NCBI RefSeq assembly: GCF_003253545.1
Contig: NZ_QKYV01000001.1
Span: 392,574-456,573 of the forward strand
Reading direction: 5' to 3'
DNA: 64,000 nucleotides
Source of the DNA: Mesonia algae
GTDB taxonomy: Bacteria; Bacteroidota; Bacteroidia; Flavobacteriales; Flavobacteriaceae
Part shown: positions 25,061-33,165 of the stretch, piece by piece
Layout of the letters: each line of letters starts with the position of its first letter
Numbering within the stretch: the first letter of the stretch is position 1
Program-made: the position numbers and the translations under genes
Notes under the pieces: generated by a model
The model's input: only the letters and a program-made list of their open reading frames with translations
Database searches by the model: none
What the model was told of the DNA's origin: nothing

Positions 25061-25978
25061 TTATTTTAAAGCTTTCACTATGGTATTGACATTATATTGA
25101 AACATCCCAATATAATTACCTTCATTTGTCTCTGCATTACCTAGTGCATCAGAATATAATGTACCACCTATTTTCACATCAAAACCTTCTGCTTTTACAG
25201 CTTCTTGGAGTGCTTCGATGGTTCTTTTGGGAACACTTGATTCTATAAAAATTGCTTTTACTTGTTTTTCTATTATAAGTTTGGCCAAGTTCTGTACATC
25301 TTGTACACCAGCCTCTGTCGCAGTACTTAAGCCCTGCAAACCAATAACTTCAAAACCATATTGTTTTCCAAAATAATTAAAAGCATCATGAGCAGTTATC
25401 AAGATACGTTTATCTTTTGGTAGTGTAGCTATAGTTTGAATAATCTTATTTTCAAGAATATCAAGCTTATCAAGGTAAGCTTTACTATTTTTTTCAAATA
25501 GCAAAGAATTCTTGGGATCTAATTCACTTAATTTCTCAGTTAAATAGATTGTTATTTCTTTCCAATATTTGATATTAAACCAAATATGAGGATCATAATT
25601 AGAAGCAAAGTATTCTGAACCTATTAAACCTCTTTTATCTAACACTTCTGCTAACGCAACTGTGTTGGTATTTCTTCCCATTTTTTCAAATACGTCTACT
25701 AATTTCCCTTCCAGATGCAATCCACTGTAAAATACTACATCTGCATTTGTTAACTTAGAAACATCTCCTTCACTTGCCTTATAAAGGTGAGGATCTACAC
25801 CACTTCCCATTAGACCTTTTACCTCAATCACATCTCCCCCTATATTTTTAACTAAATCTGTAATCATAGTGGTTGTAGTTACCACATATAATTTATCACC
25901 TTTTTTTGTTTTATTAGAATTAACACAACTAATTGAAAAAATGAAAATAAGAGAGAAAAATAAAATTTTTTTGATCAT
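25061..25978 (-). CDS. Metal ABC transporter substrate-binding lipoprotein (Mn/Zn type)
   Basis: 305 residues. A lipoprotein signal ends at SISC (Cys about residue 18). The cluster A-I metal ligands are visible: His in GVDPHLYKA, His in DPHIWFN, an acidic/His pair in TAHDAFNYFGK, and a late Asp in GTLYSDALGN. There is no long His-rich loop of the kind seen in zinc-specific ZnuA, which favours manganese or iron. It binds metal in the periplasm and hands it to the permease pair. Confidence 0.92.
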   Translation of the reverse strand: MIKKILFFSLIFIFSISCVNSNKTKKGDKLYVVTTTTMITDLVKNIGGDVIEVKGLMGSGVDPHLYKASEGDVSKLTNADVVFYSGLHLEGKLVDVFEKMGRNTNTVALAEVLDKRGLIGSEYFASNYDPHIWFNIKYWKEITIYLTEKLSELDPKNSLLFEKNSKAYLDKLDILENKIIQTIATLPKDKRILITAHDAFNYFGKQYGFEVIGLQGLSTATEAGVQDVQNLAKLIIEKQVKAIFIESSVPKRTIEALQEAVKAEGFDVKIGGTLYSDALGNAETNEGNYIGMFQYNVNTIVKALK

Positions 25979-26031
25979 AATCTTGAGTGCATTTAAATAT
26001 GTAAAAGGCTAATTTTAAAAACTATAATTTT

Positions 26032-26688
26032 TTATGATTTGCTTTCAACATAAATATTATCTGTAGCTGTTTTAGAAAGTAGTATCTCTTTATTTTTAAT
26101 AAGTACTGTCATACTTTCATCAAATGATTCTATATGAGTAACTTTTAAATGGGTGTTAAGTCCAATATCTTGTTTAGCTAAGAATTTTAAGAAAGATGAA
26201 GAATCATCATTAAAACCCTTACAGATTCCTTCTTCATTCTCATTTAATTCAGATAATTTCTTTTTTGTGAATTTTGGCAAATTTCCATTTGCATCAGGAA
26301 TAGGATCTCCGTGCGGATCGTAAGTTGGCCTACCCAAAAACTTGTCAAGTTCTTCTGTTAATTTCTCTGACTGAATGTGCTCCAATTGCTCTGCAACATC
26401 GTGCACTTCATCCCAATTAAAATTTAGTTTTTCAACTAAAAAACATTCCCATAAACGATGTTTACGAATTACTTTGATAGCACTTTTTTTACCATTTGCA
26501 GTAAGTTTGGCTCCTTGATAAGGTTTATAAGAAAGATATTTTTTTTCCGCTAAGCGTTTTATCATATCAGTTGCAGAAGAGGCTTTAGTTTTCATTTCTT
26601 CTGCAATAGCGTTGGTAGGCACACCTTTAGAAAAGTTTAATTCTAAATGATATACCGCTTTTAAGTAATTTTCTTCCGATAACGTCAT
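26032..26688 (-). CDS. DtxR/MntR-family metal-dependent transcriptional repressor
   Basis: 218 residues: winged helix (1-65), dimerisation/metal domain (66-140), and a C-terminal FeoA/SH3-like domain (150-218). The metal-site segment reads DEVHDVAEQLEHI; Glu100 stands where iron-sensing DtxR has Cys102, followed by E103 and H104, as in manganese-sensing MntR. This favours Mn over Fe. It is first in the operon with the ABC transporter genes. Its promoter region contains a matching inverted repeat, so autoregulation is likely. Confidence 0.9.
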   Translation of the reverse strand: MTLSEENYLKAVYHLELNFSKGVPTNAIAEEMKTKASSATDMIKRLAEKKYLSYKPYQGAKLTANGKKSAIKVIRKHRLWECFLVEKLNFNWDEVHDVAEQLEHIQSEKLTEELDKFLGRPTYDPHGDPIPDANGNLPKFTKKKLSELNENEEGICKGFNDDSSSFLKFLAKQDIGLNTHLKVTHIESFDESMTVLIKNKEILLSKTATDNIYVESKS

Positions 26689-26709
26689 TTTGTTTTTTTT
26701 AAGTCAATG

Positions 26710-26717
26710 CAAATATA
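26710..26717 (-). promoter_or_regulatory. Putative -7 element of the mntR-type/ABC operon (TATATTTG)
   Basis: Exact TAnnTTTG on the minus strand, 21 bases before the repressor ATG. The inverted-repeat operator (26742-26757) lies about 25 bases upstream, over the expected -33 region. Confidence 0.5.
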
Positions 26718-26741
26718 CATTTTATAATTTAAAAAATTATA

Positions 26742-26757
26742 TTTAGATTTGCCTAAA
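26742..26757 (+). promoter_or_regulatory. DtxR/MntR-type operator overlapping the TonB-receptor -7 box
   Basis: TTTAGATTTGCCTAAA, an inverted repeat (arms TTTAG/CTAAA) of the DtxR-family kind, lies between the divergent repressor and receptor genes. It contains TAGATTTG (26744-26751), a perfect -7 box pointing at the receptor, and covers the -33 area of the repressor operon. Bound repressor would shut both. A 16-base copy with one difference is at 29815. Confidence 0.65.
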
Positions 26758-26781
26758 ATTTAATTAAACTAAGACTAAAAA

Positions 26782-29133
26782 ATGAAAAACTTATTACTAA
26801 TTATTTTTATGATACCCTTGTATATATTTTCTCAAGAAAATAATAACATTAAAGGGAAAATTAGCAACGGAGAGACTCCTATTCCCTTTGCTAACATTAC
26901 GGTTATCAATTCGAGCGTAGGAACAGCCGCAGATATTGACGGAAACTACCAATTAACATTGCAACCAGGTAATTACACTATTCAAATACAAGCGGTAGGG
27001 TTTAGAACACTTAAACAAAACATAGCCCTTGAAGATTTTGAAAAAAATTCTATTAACTTTCAACTAAAACAAGATTTATTGGGGCTGGAGGAAGTCGTAG
27101 TAAGTGCAACCCGAAATAGAATAAGAAAAAAAGATGCTCCCGTCATTGTAAATGTGCTGAGTCCAAAACTATTTGAAGCCACACAATCCATCTCTTTAGC
27201 AGACGGTTTAAATTATCAACCAGGTGTTCGTGTTGAAACCAATTGCCAAAATTGTGGTTTTACACAAGTTCGCCTTAACGGATTGGGAGGACAATACACT
27301 CAAGTTTTAGTAAATAGCCGCCCTGTTTTTAGTGCATTAAATGGAGTATATGGTTTAGAACAAATCCCAGTAAGTATTATAGATCGTGTAGAAGTAGTTC
27401 GCAGTGGCGGCTCTGCTCTATTTGGCTCTAATGCTATTGCAGGTACCGTAAATGTTATCACTAAAGAACCAATTAATAATAGTTGGGCAGTAACATCTAA
27501 CTTAGGACTAATTGACGGTACCACAGCAGATCGTAACGTAAATTTAAATGCTTCTATTGTAAGTGAAGATTTATCTAGCGGCGTTACAGTTTACGGAATT
27601 TTTCGTGATCGTGATGCTTATGACGCCAACAACGATGGTTTTAGTGAAATTACAAAACTCACCAACAATTCTCTTGGCGCCAAAGCATTTTTAAAACCTA
27701 ATGACAATAGCCGTATTGGATTTGATTTTACGGGAATTCGTGAATACAGACGTGGTGGAGATCGCATTGAATTAGCCCCTCAGTTTACTGATGTGACCGA
27801 AGAACTTGATCATAATACCGTTTTCTCTGGTATCGATTATGAACTTTTTGACGATGAACGTAAAAACACCGGTACGGCTTATATATCTGTACAGCATACA
27901 AATCGCGACAGTTATTATGGTGGTTTGGGCGGTGGCAGAACCGCTGCCGACTCTATTGCTGCCAATAGTGCATTTGGTAAAACTACTGATGTTGCTATGG
28001 TAGCTGGAGCGAAATATGCTCATACTTTTAACAATAAAAACGTTCTTACCGTTGGGGCAGAATATCAATTAAACGATACTGAAGATGCTATCTTAGGATA
28101 CAATAGGTTAGTAGACCAACAAGTAAATAGTATTGGGCTTTACGGACAGTATGAATGGAAACCTACCGAACGTTTTACAGCGCTTGTGGGTACTCGTTTA
28201 GACCATGTTAATGTAGATGGTTTTTATACCATTCAAGATATTGCACGTTCTTCACAGGTAGATGAAACCGTATTAAGTCCAAGGTTGACAGTTTTGTTCG
28301 ATATTTCTCAAGAATTGCAGTTTAGAGGGGGTTATTCAAGAGGTTTTCGTGCACCACAAGCCTTTAATGAAGATTTACATATTTCTTCTGTAGGAGGAGA
28401 ACAACGTTTTGTAATTCTTTCAGATAATCTAGAAAGTGAATTCTCAAATGCCTACACAGCTTCATTTAACTACAGTAAAGACTTTAATAAAACCCAAACC
28501 AGTTTTTTATTAGAAGGGTTTTATACAGACCTTCAAAATCCCTTTACAATTGTAAGCACAGGGACTTCTTTGCCTAATGGTTCTATTTTAGAAGAATCTA
28601 GAAACGGTTCTGGCGCTTATGTAACAGGTATTAATTTAGAATTAAACGTTTCTCCAAATTCAGATTTTATGTTTACCACTGGAGCGACAATTCAACGCTC
28701 TGTTTTTAAAGAAGATCAATTGCTTTTTGAAGCCGATGGAAGTGTACAAGGTGAGCAAGATGTTATTTTGGATGATTTTGTACGTTCTCCCAATGTTTAT
28801 GGTTTTATGAATACGAATTGGAGCGTATCCGAAGCTCTTAATTTAGATCTTACCGGAAGTTATACTGGATCGATGATTGCTCCACACGTAATAAGTGATT
28901 CTGGATTTATAGATTTAGTAGACACGAAAGCTTTTTTTGATATGACTACTAAATTAACGTATCATTTTGATCCTATAGAAAATTTTCACGTTGAGTTAAG
29001 TGGAGGCGTTCAAAATATATTTGACAGCTATCAAGATGATTTTGATAAAGGACCGCTTAGGGATTCTGTTTACATTTATGGCCCTAACCGTCCAAGAACT
29101 TTTTTTATAGGGTTAAAATTTGGTGATTTTTAA
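26782..29133 (+). CDS. TonB-dependent receptor, probable outer-membrane metal importer
   Basis: 783 residues. Signal peptide (MKNLLLIIFMIPLYIFSQ), carboxypeptidase-regulatory-like domain (about 22-100), plug (about 110-235) and beta-barrel ending in FFIGLKFGDF. The plug has ETNCQNCGFTQVRLNG with a C155-x-x-C158 pair. That motif marks a distinct subgroup of Bacteroidota receptors. Its promoter overlaps an MntR-type operator and it is divergent from the repressor/ABC operon, so manganese or zinc import is a reasonable guess. A thioredoxin-like gene follows 9 bases later. Confidence 0.9.
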   Translation: MKNLLLIIFMIPLYIFSQENNNIKGKISNGETPIPFANITVINSSVGTAADIDGNYQLTLQPGNYTIQIQAVGFRTLKQNIALEDFEKNSINFQLKQDLLGLEEVVVSATRNRIRKKDAPVIVNVLSPKLFEATQSISLADGLNYQPGVRVETNCQNCGFTQVRLNGLGGQYTQVLVNSRPVFSALNGVYGLEQIPVSIIDRVEVVRSGGSALFGSNAIAGTVNVITKEPINNSWAVTSNLGLIDGTTADRNVNLNASIVSEDLSSGVTVYGIFRDRDAYDANNDGFSEITKLTNNSLGAKAFLKPNDNSRIGFDFTGIREYRRGGDRIELAPQFTDVTEELDHNTVFSGIDYELFDDERKNTGTAYISVQHTNRDSYYGGLGGGRTAADSIAANSAFGKTTDVAMVAGAKYAHTFNNKNVLTVGAEYQLNDTEDAILGYNRLVDQQVNSIGLYGQYEWKPTERFTALVGTRLDHVNVDGFYTIQDIARSSQVDETVLSPRLTVLFDISQELQFRGGYSRGFRAPQAFNEDLHISSVGGEQRFVILSDNLESEFSNAYTASFNYSKDFNKTQTSFLLEGFYTDLQNPFTIVSTGTSLPNGSILEESRNGSGAYVTGINLELNVSPNSDFMFTTGATIQRSVFKEDQLLFEADGSVQGEQDVILDDFVRSPNVYGFMNTNWSVSEALNLDLTGSYTGSMIAPHVISDSGFIDLVDTKAFFDMTTKLTYHFDPIENFHVELSGGVQNIFDSYQDDFDKGPLRDSVYIYGPNRPRTFFIGLKFGDF

Positions 29134-29142
29134 AAATAAATA

Positions 29143-29616
29143 ATGAAAACAAAGTATTCTATATTACTGATTTTTCTCCTCGGATTATTTTATCCGTTAA
29201 GGGCTCAACAAAACCAAGAAATTAACTGGTTAACTTGGGAGGAACTAGATCGTGCTTTAGAAGAAAACCCTAAACCAGTATTTATTTTTTTTCATGCAGA
29301 ATGGTGTGCCTACTGCAAGAAAATTGAACGAGAAATTTTCACCAAAGAAAAAGTTATCGAAAAATTAAATAAAAAATATTATGCCGTAGAGATGGATGTA
29401 GAAACTGAAGATACTATTCATTTTGATGGTCAAAAATTTAGCAATATTCAATCAAAAACAAAACGTAATGGAGTACATCAATTACCCTTACTACTAGCTT
29501 CAAGAAAAAACATTCCTTTCTCGTTGCCTGTTACTTTAATATTTGACAAAGATTTTAGGCTCCAAACAAGAGTTTTCGAATATTATACTACAAAAAAATT
29601 ATTGCAATTACTTTAA
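29143..29616 (+). CDS. Exported thioredoxin-fold protein
   Basis: 157 residues. A signal peptide (YSILLIFLLGLFYPLRAQ) precedes a thioredoxin-like domain with the redox motif WCAYC (C55-x-x-C58). The fold continues with YAVEMDVE and a cis-Pro-like LPVTLIF. It probably works in the periplasm. It is co-transcribed with the TonB receptor, whose plug contains a CxxC pair, so it may keep that pair reduced; this link is inference. A strong terminator follows. Confidence 0.85.
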   Translation: MKTKYSILLIFLLGLFYPLRAQQNQEINWLTWEELDRALEENPKPVFIFFHAEWCAYCKKIEREIFTKEKVIEKLNKKYYAVEMDVETEDTIHFDGQKFSNIQSKTKRNGVHQLPLLLASRKNIPFSLPVTLIFDKDFRLQTRVFEYYTTKKLLQLL

Positions 29617-29644
29617 ACCATATACACTATAAATTTAATGTATA

Positions 29645-29700
29645 AAACTCTTCAAGAAAGCTACAATTTAAAAATTAGCTTTTTTGAAGAGTTTATTTTT
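29645..29700 (+). terminator. Terminator after the thioredoxin-like gene
   Basis: 18-base stem with one mismatch (AAACTCTTCAAGAAAGCT / AGCTTTTTTGAAGAGTTT), 14-base loop, then a T-rich tail. Confidence 0.85.
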
Positions 29701-29814
29701 ATTAGATATTAAATAGTTGTTGGGAATTTTGATGTTATTCTAGAAGCCAACTATACTTAGTTTAAGATTTACTGAAAATATTTCATCCTATATTTCGTCG
29801 AGTTAAATATTATA

Positions 29815-29830
29815 TTTAGATTTGTCTAAA
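29815..29830 (+). promoter_or_regulatory. Orphan DtxR/MntR-type operator with embedded -7 box
   Basis: TTTAGATTTGTCTAAA, a perfect 6-base inverted repeat with 4-base spacer. It differs by one base from the operator at 26742, and the flanking ATTATA is shared as well. It contains TAGATTTG, a consensus -7 box on the plus strand, yet no gene follows on that strand. Confidence 0.6.
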
Positions 29831-29831
29831 T

Positions 29832-29930
29832 TAATTTTAAGTAAAACAATAACTAAAAGTTTTGTTGATCTTAAACTTTGGTTGTTCAAGATTAGCCTCT
29901 TTTCCACAAATGAAAAGGGGCTATTTGTTT
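29832..29930 (+). ncRNA. Candidate metal-regulated small RNA
   Basis: Inferred only from layout: a promoter-like box inside an MntR-type operator (29815-29830) and a hairpin terminator at 29893-29922 bracket about 95 bases without a coding frame, on the strand opposite the next gene. It could equally be the leftover promoter of a lost gene. Confidence 0.25.
29893..29930 (+). terminator. Hairpin terminator
   Basis: Stem TAGCCTCTTTTC / GAAAAGGGGCTA with one G-T wobble, a 7-base loop and a T-rich tail (TTTGTTTT). Confidence 0.65.
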
Positions 29931-29955
29931 TAACCCTTACTAAATCATTTAGTAG

Positions 29956-30714
29956 TTATAAACCTCTTTCTTTTTGAATTTTTTCATAAGCTTCTTGAAC
30001 CTTTAAGAATTTTTCTTGAGCTCCTTTTTTATAAGCCTCATCCATACTTTCTAACTTATCGGGATGGTATTTTTTCGCCATAGTTCTAAAAGCTTTTTTC
30101 ACTTCAGCATCTGTAGCGGTTTTATCAATCTCTAAAATTTTGTAGGCGCTTGAGGTATCATTAGATTTTACGAACATCGCTTGTATACTCTCAAAATCCC
30201 GTTGATTGATTTGCAAATGATGTGCTATATTTCTTAACTCATTTACCTCTGCATTAGAGATATGACCATCTGCTTGGGTAATTCCGAAAAGGAAATGAAG
30301 AATTTGCAAACGCACCTCATAGGTAGTTCTAGAACGCATATAAGCACAAATTCTTGCAGAATCTATTTCACGGTTTTTAATAACCTCATTAAAAGTTTTA
30401 AAAGTCGCATTGGCCCTTTCTTTACCATAGGCTTGCACAAAATAAGAACGCACATAGTCGAGTTCTTTTTGATTTACCTTCCCGTCAGATTTAATTACAA
30501 CAGAACAAAGGGTGAGTAAATTTAATTCAAAATCACCCATAGAGACATTTTGCCCCTTTTGTTGATTAAACATATCTTGAAAAACACTTCCTCCTCCTTT
30601 TGCTCGTTTCCCTTTTAAAGAAACTTCTATAAGGCTACCTAATAAAAAACCAAGAATTGCTCCTGGCCATTTCATATAAACCATTCCTAGAATGGCTCCA
30701 ATCCACTTGATCAT
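29956..30714 (-). CDS. TerB-domain and J-domain protein (DjlA-like)
   Basis: 252 residues. An N-terminal hydrophobic hairpin (IGAILGMVYMKWPGAILGFLLG) is followed by a TerB-like domain (about 55-170; LCSVVIKSDGKVNQKE, ADGHISNAEV) and a C-terminal J domain (about 185-250) with the HPD motif in AKKYHPDKL. The same three-part plan is found in DjlA, a membrane-anchored DnaK co-chaperone. A -7 box TATATTTG lies 18 bases upstream (30739-30732, minus). No DnaK or GrpE gene is nearby. Confidence 0.87.
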   Translation of the reverse strand: MIKWIGAILGMVYMKWPGAILGFLLGSLIEVSLKGKRAKGGGSVFQDMFNQQKGQNVSMGDFELNLLTLCSVVIKSDGKVNQKELDYVRSYFVQAYGKERANATFKTFNEVIKNREIDSARICAYMRSRTTYEVRLQILHFLFGITQADGHISNAEVNELRNIAHHLQINQRDFESIQAMFVKSNDTSSAYKILEIDKTATDAEVKKAFRTMAKKYHPDKLESMDEAYKKGAQEKFLKVQEAYEKIQKERGL

Positions 30715-30824
30715 AATTTTGCTTTGAAATGCAAATATATAAGCTTCTTTGGTTTTAAAGGTATGAATAAAAATATCCTATAGATGTATTAGAAAATGAG
30801 ATATAAGTTGTAACTAGTTTTTGG

Positions 30825-30832
30825 TATCTTTG
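30825..30832 (+). promoter_or_regulatory. Putative -7 element of the bacilliredoxin gene (TATCTTTG)
   Basis: Exact TAnnTTTG 33 bases before the ATG. It lies inside the longest possible reading frame, which rules out the upstream TTG at 30821 as the start. A TTG at 30808 is rather close (14-base spacing). Confidence 0.5.
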
Positions 30833-30865
30833 TATTCTATAATTTATACAAAAAAATATCAAAAT

Positions 30866-31276
30866 ATGTATCCAGCAGATTTAGTAAAACCTATGCGAGA
30901 AGAATTAACTTCTATAGGTTTTGAAGAATTACAAAGCTCAGAAGCAGTAGACAGTGCTATTAACCAATCGGGAACTACATTGGTAGTTGTAAATTCGGTT
31001 TGTGGTTGTGCTGCAGCGAATGCAAGACCAGGAGCTAGAATGTCTTTAGATAACAGTAAAAAACCTGCAAACTTGGTAACGGTTTTTGCTGGTGTAGACA
31101 AAGAAGCTACAGATAAAGCTCGTGCTCATATGGTACCATTCCCTCCTAGCTCTCCTTCTATGGCTTTATTTAAAGACGGAGAATTAGTTCACATGTTAGA
31201 GCGTCACCACATTGAAGGTAGACCTGCCGAAATGATTGCAGAAAACTTAAAAGATGCTTATAACGAATATTGCTAA
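30866..31276 (+). CDS. BrxA/BrxB-family bacilliredoxin
   Basis: 136 residues from the ATG at 30866 (MYPADLVKPMREEL, the family N-terminus). The redox motif CGC (C46-G-C48, in VNSVCGCAAANARPG) and HMVPFPPSSPS are typical of the YphP/YqiW family, thioredoxin-fold proteins that remove bacillithiol or similar low-molecular-weight thiols from proteins. Whether this host makes bacillithiol cannot be judged here. Monocistronic with its own promoter box and terminator. Confidence 0.92.
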   Translation: MYPADLVKPMREELTSIGFEELQSSEAVDSAINQSGTTLVVVNSVCGCAAANARPGARMSLDNSKKPANLVTVFAGVDKEATDKARAHMVPFPPSSPSMALFKDGELVHMLERHHIEGRPAEMIAENLKDAYNEYC

Positions 31277-31300
31277 AATTCAATCATTTTAATAAATAAT

Positions 31301-31331
31301 AAAGCCGTTCATTTCTTGCACGGCTTTTTTT
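31301..31331 (+). terminator. Terminator after the bacilliredoxin gene
   Basis: Stem AAAGCCGT / ACGGCTTT with an 11-base loop, followed by a T run. Confidence 0.85.
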
Positions 31332-31417
31332 ATTATGCAAGCACAATTGTTTTAAAAAAATAATAGTTACTACTCTAATTTAAAACTTATTTTTGCTGCT
31401 TAGACGTCGTATTTGTT

Positions 31418-32155
31418 ATGAAGACTATATTATCTTATCCTGTTTCGGTTATATATTACCTTTGTTTTGGTTTGGTTTTGGTGATTTTTCATCCCATTCA
31501 ATGGATTTGTTTTAATGTGTTTGGATATAACGCACATAAAAAAAGTGTAGATTATCTTAATTTCTCGCTACTTCGATGTCTTAATATTTTAGGAACTAGA
31601 ATTACGTTTGAAAATAATGAAACGCTTCAACAAGATGTTCCCCATATTATTGTTGCCAATCACCAGAGCCATTACGATATTTCTCCTATCATTTGGAATT
31701 TGAGAAAAATTCACCCTAAATTTATAAGCAAAAAAGAGTTAGGAAAAGGTATTCCTAGTATCTCCTATAACTTAAGGCATGGGGGTTCTATTTTAATAGA
31801 CAGAAAAAACCCAAGACAATCTTTGCCTGAAATTAAAAAATTTGCACAATATTTGAACGATACTAATAGAGCTGCTGTTATTTTTCCTGAAGGAACACGT
31901 AGTAAAACGGGAATGCCTAAAAAGTTTTCTCCTAACGGATTAAAAATGTTATTCAAGTTTTGTCCCGATGCTGTAATTGTTCCTTTAACCATTAATAACT
32001 CTTGGAAAATTGTGAAAAATGGACAATTTCCGTTAAGTTTAGGGATACATTTAAAATGCAAAGTTCAACCTACAATAAAAGTAAGTGATTACTCTACAGA
32101 AGAATTAATAGAAAAAGTAGAGCAAGTTATCATACAAGACATTAAAAATCTATAA
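31418..32155 (+). CDS. 1-acyl-sn-glycerol-3-phosphate acyltransferase (PlsC family)
   Basis: 245 residues. N-terminal membrane segment (YYLCFGLVLVIFHPIQWICF), the acyltransferase motif NHQSHYD (N81-D87; the H-x-x-x-x-D pair), and FPEGTRS near residue 147. It makes phosphatidic acid from lysophosphatidate at the inner membrane. A -7 box TATTTTTG sits at 31388. It is followed 13 bases later by an acyl-ACP desaturase, so it starts a lipid operon. Confidence 0.92.
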   Translation: MKTILSYPVSVIYYLCFGLVLVIFHPIQWICFNVFGYNAHKKSVDYLNFSLLRCLNILGTRITFENNETLQQDVPHIIVANHQSHYDISPIIWNLRKIHPKFISKKELGKGIPSISYNLRHGGSILIDRKNPRQSLPEIKKFAQYLNDTNRAAVIFPEGTRSKTGMPKKFSPNGLKMLFKFCPDAVIVPLTINNSWKIVKNGQFPLSLGIHLKCKVQPTIKVSDYSTEELIEKVEQVIIQDIKNL

Positions 32156-32168
32156 AATACACATCACC

Positions 32169-33164
32169 ATGGAACCTCAAAAAAATATAAGACTAGAAGT
32201 AATGCAACAACTGGAAAGTAAGGTTGATGGCTTTATAGATCAATTTCTTATTCCTGTGGAAGAAATTTGGCAACCTACCGACTTTCTACCTAACTCTCAA
32301 GGCGATCAGTTTTTTGATGAGGTAAAAGAAATTAGAGAGCTCGCTAAAGAGCTTCCTTATGATTTTTGGGTGGTTTTAGTAGGTGATACAATCACTGAAG
32401 AGGCTTTACCTACCTACGAATCTTGGTTGATGGATGTAGAAGGAATTAACCAACACGATGGAGGTTCTGCTTGGTCTAAATGGGTTCGTTATTGGACAGG
32501 AGAAGAAAACCGTCATGGAGATACCCTTAACAAATACCTATACCTTTCTGGTAGGGTAAATATGATTGAGGTAGAGCGTACCACACAACACTTAATTAAT
32601 GATGGTTTTGACATTGGAACCGATAGAGATCCTTACAAAAACTTTGTCTATACTAGTTTCCAAGAGCTTGCAACTTATGTTTCTCATAACCGTGTTGCAA
32701 AATTAGCTCGTAATTATGGCAATAAATCTTTAGCAAAAATGTGTAAAATTATAAGTGGAGACGAAATGCGCCACTTTAATGCTTACAGCACTTTTGTTGA
32801 TGAGATCTTTAAGTTAGACCCCAACAATATGATGATCGCTTTTAGAGACATGATGAAAAACAAAATTGTTATGCCCGCTATGTTTTTGAGAGAGTCTGGT
32901 GATAGTATGGGAGCTGCATTTGATGAATTTTCTAATTCGGCTCAACGTATAGGCGTTTACACTGGTCAAGATTATGTAGATATTATGAGACGATTAATTA
33001 AACGTTGGGATATCGAAAACCTTACCGGCCTTAAAGAAGACGGTGAGAAAGCGAGAGATTTTGTTACCAGTTTACCAGCAAGAATGGAACGTGTTAATCA
33101 GCGTATAAGAATTCCCGAAAAAATAACTCATTTTAAATGGGTAAACCCAGCACTTACAAAATAA
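32169..33164 (+). CDS. Acyl-ACP desaturase (soluble di-iron, plant-type)
   Basis: 331 residues, all-helical with the di-iron ligands of the ferritin-like FA_desaturase_2 family: EENRHG (about residues 112-117) and DEMRHF (about 201-206), plus further Glu ligands. It introduces a cis double bond into acyl-ACP using O2 and ferredoxin. No membrane segments, as expected for the soluble class. It lies between plsC-like and HD-domain genes with gaps of 13 and 1 bases. Confidence 0.93.
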   Translation: MEPQKNIRLEVMQQLESKVDGFIDQFLIPVEEIWQPTDFLPNSQGDQFFDEVKEIRELAKELPYDFWVVLVGDTITEEALPTYESWLMDVEGINQHDGGSAWSKWVRYWTGEENRHGDTLNKYLYLSGRVNMIEVERTTQHLINDGFDIGTDRDPYKNFVYTSFQELATYVSHNRVAKLARNYGNKSLAKMCKIISGDEMRHFNAYSTFVDEIFKLDPNNMMIAFRDMMKNKIVMPAMFLRESGDSMGAAFDEFSNSAQRIGVYTGQDYVDIMRRLIKRWDIENLTGLKEDGEKARDFVTSLPARMERVNQRIRIPEKITHFKWVNPALTK

Positions 33165-33165
33165 G

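Larger units (their letters stand above)
29617..29955. other. 339-bp intergenic region with terminator, orphan operator and second hairpin
   Basis: No gene is visible. It contains the terminator of the receptor operon, an MntR-type operator with embedded -7 box at 29815, and a second hairpin at 29893. The part between the operator and the second hairpin (about 95 bases) has no open frame of note. Confidence 0.6.
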
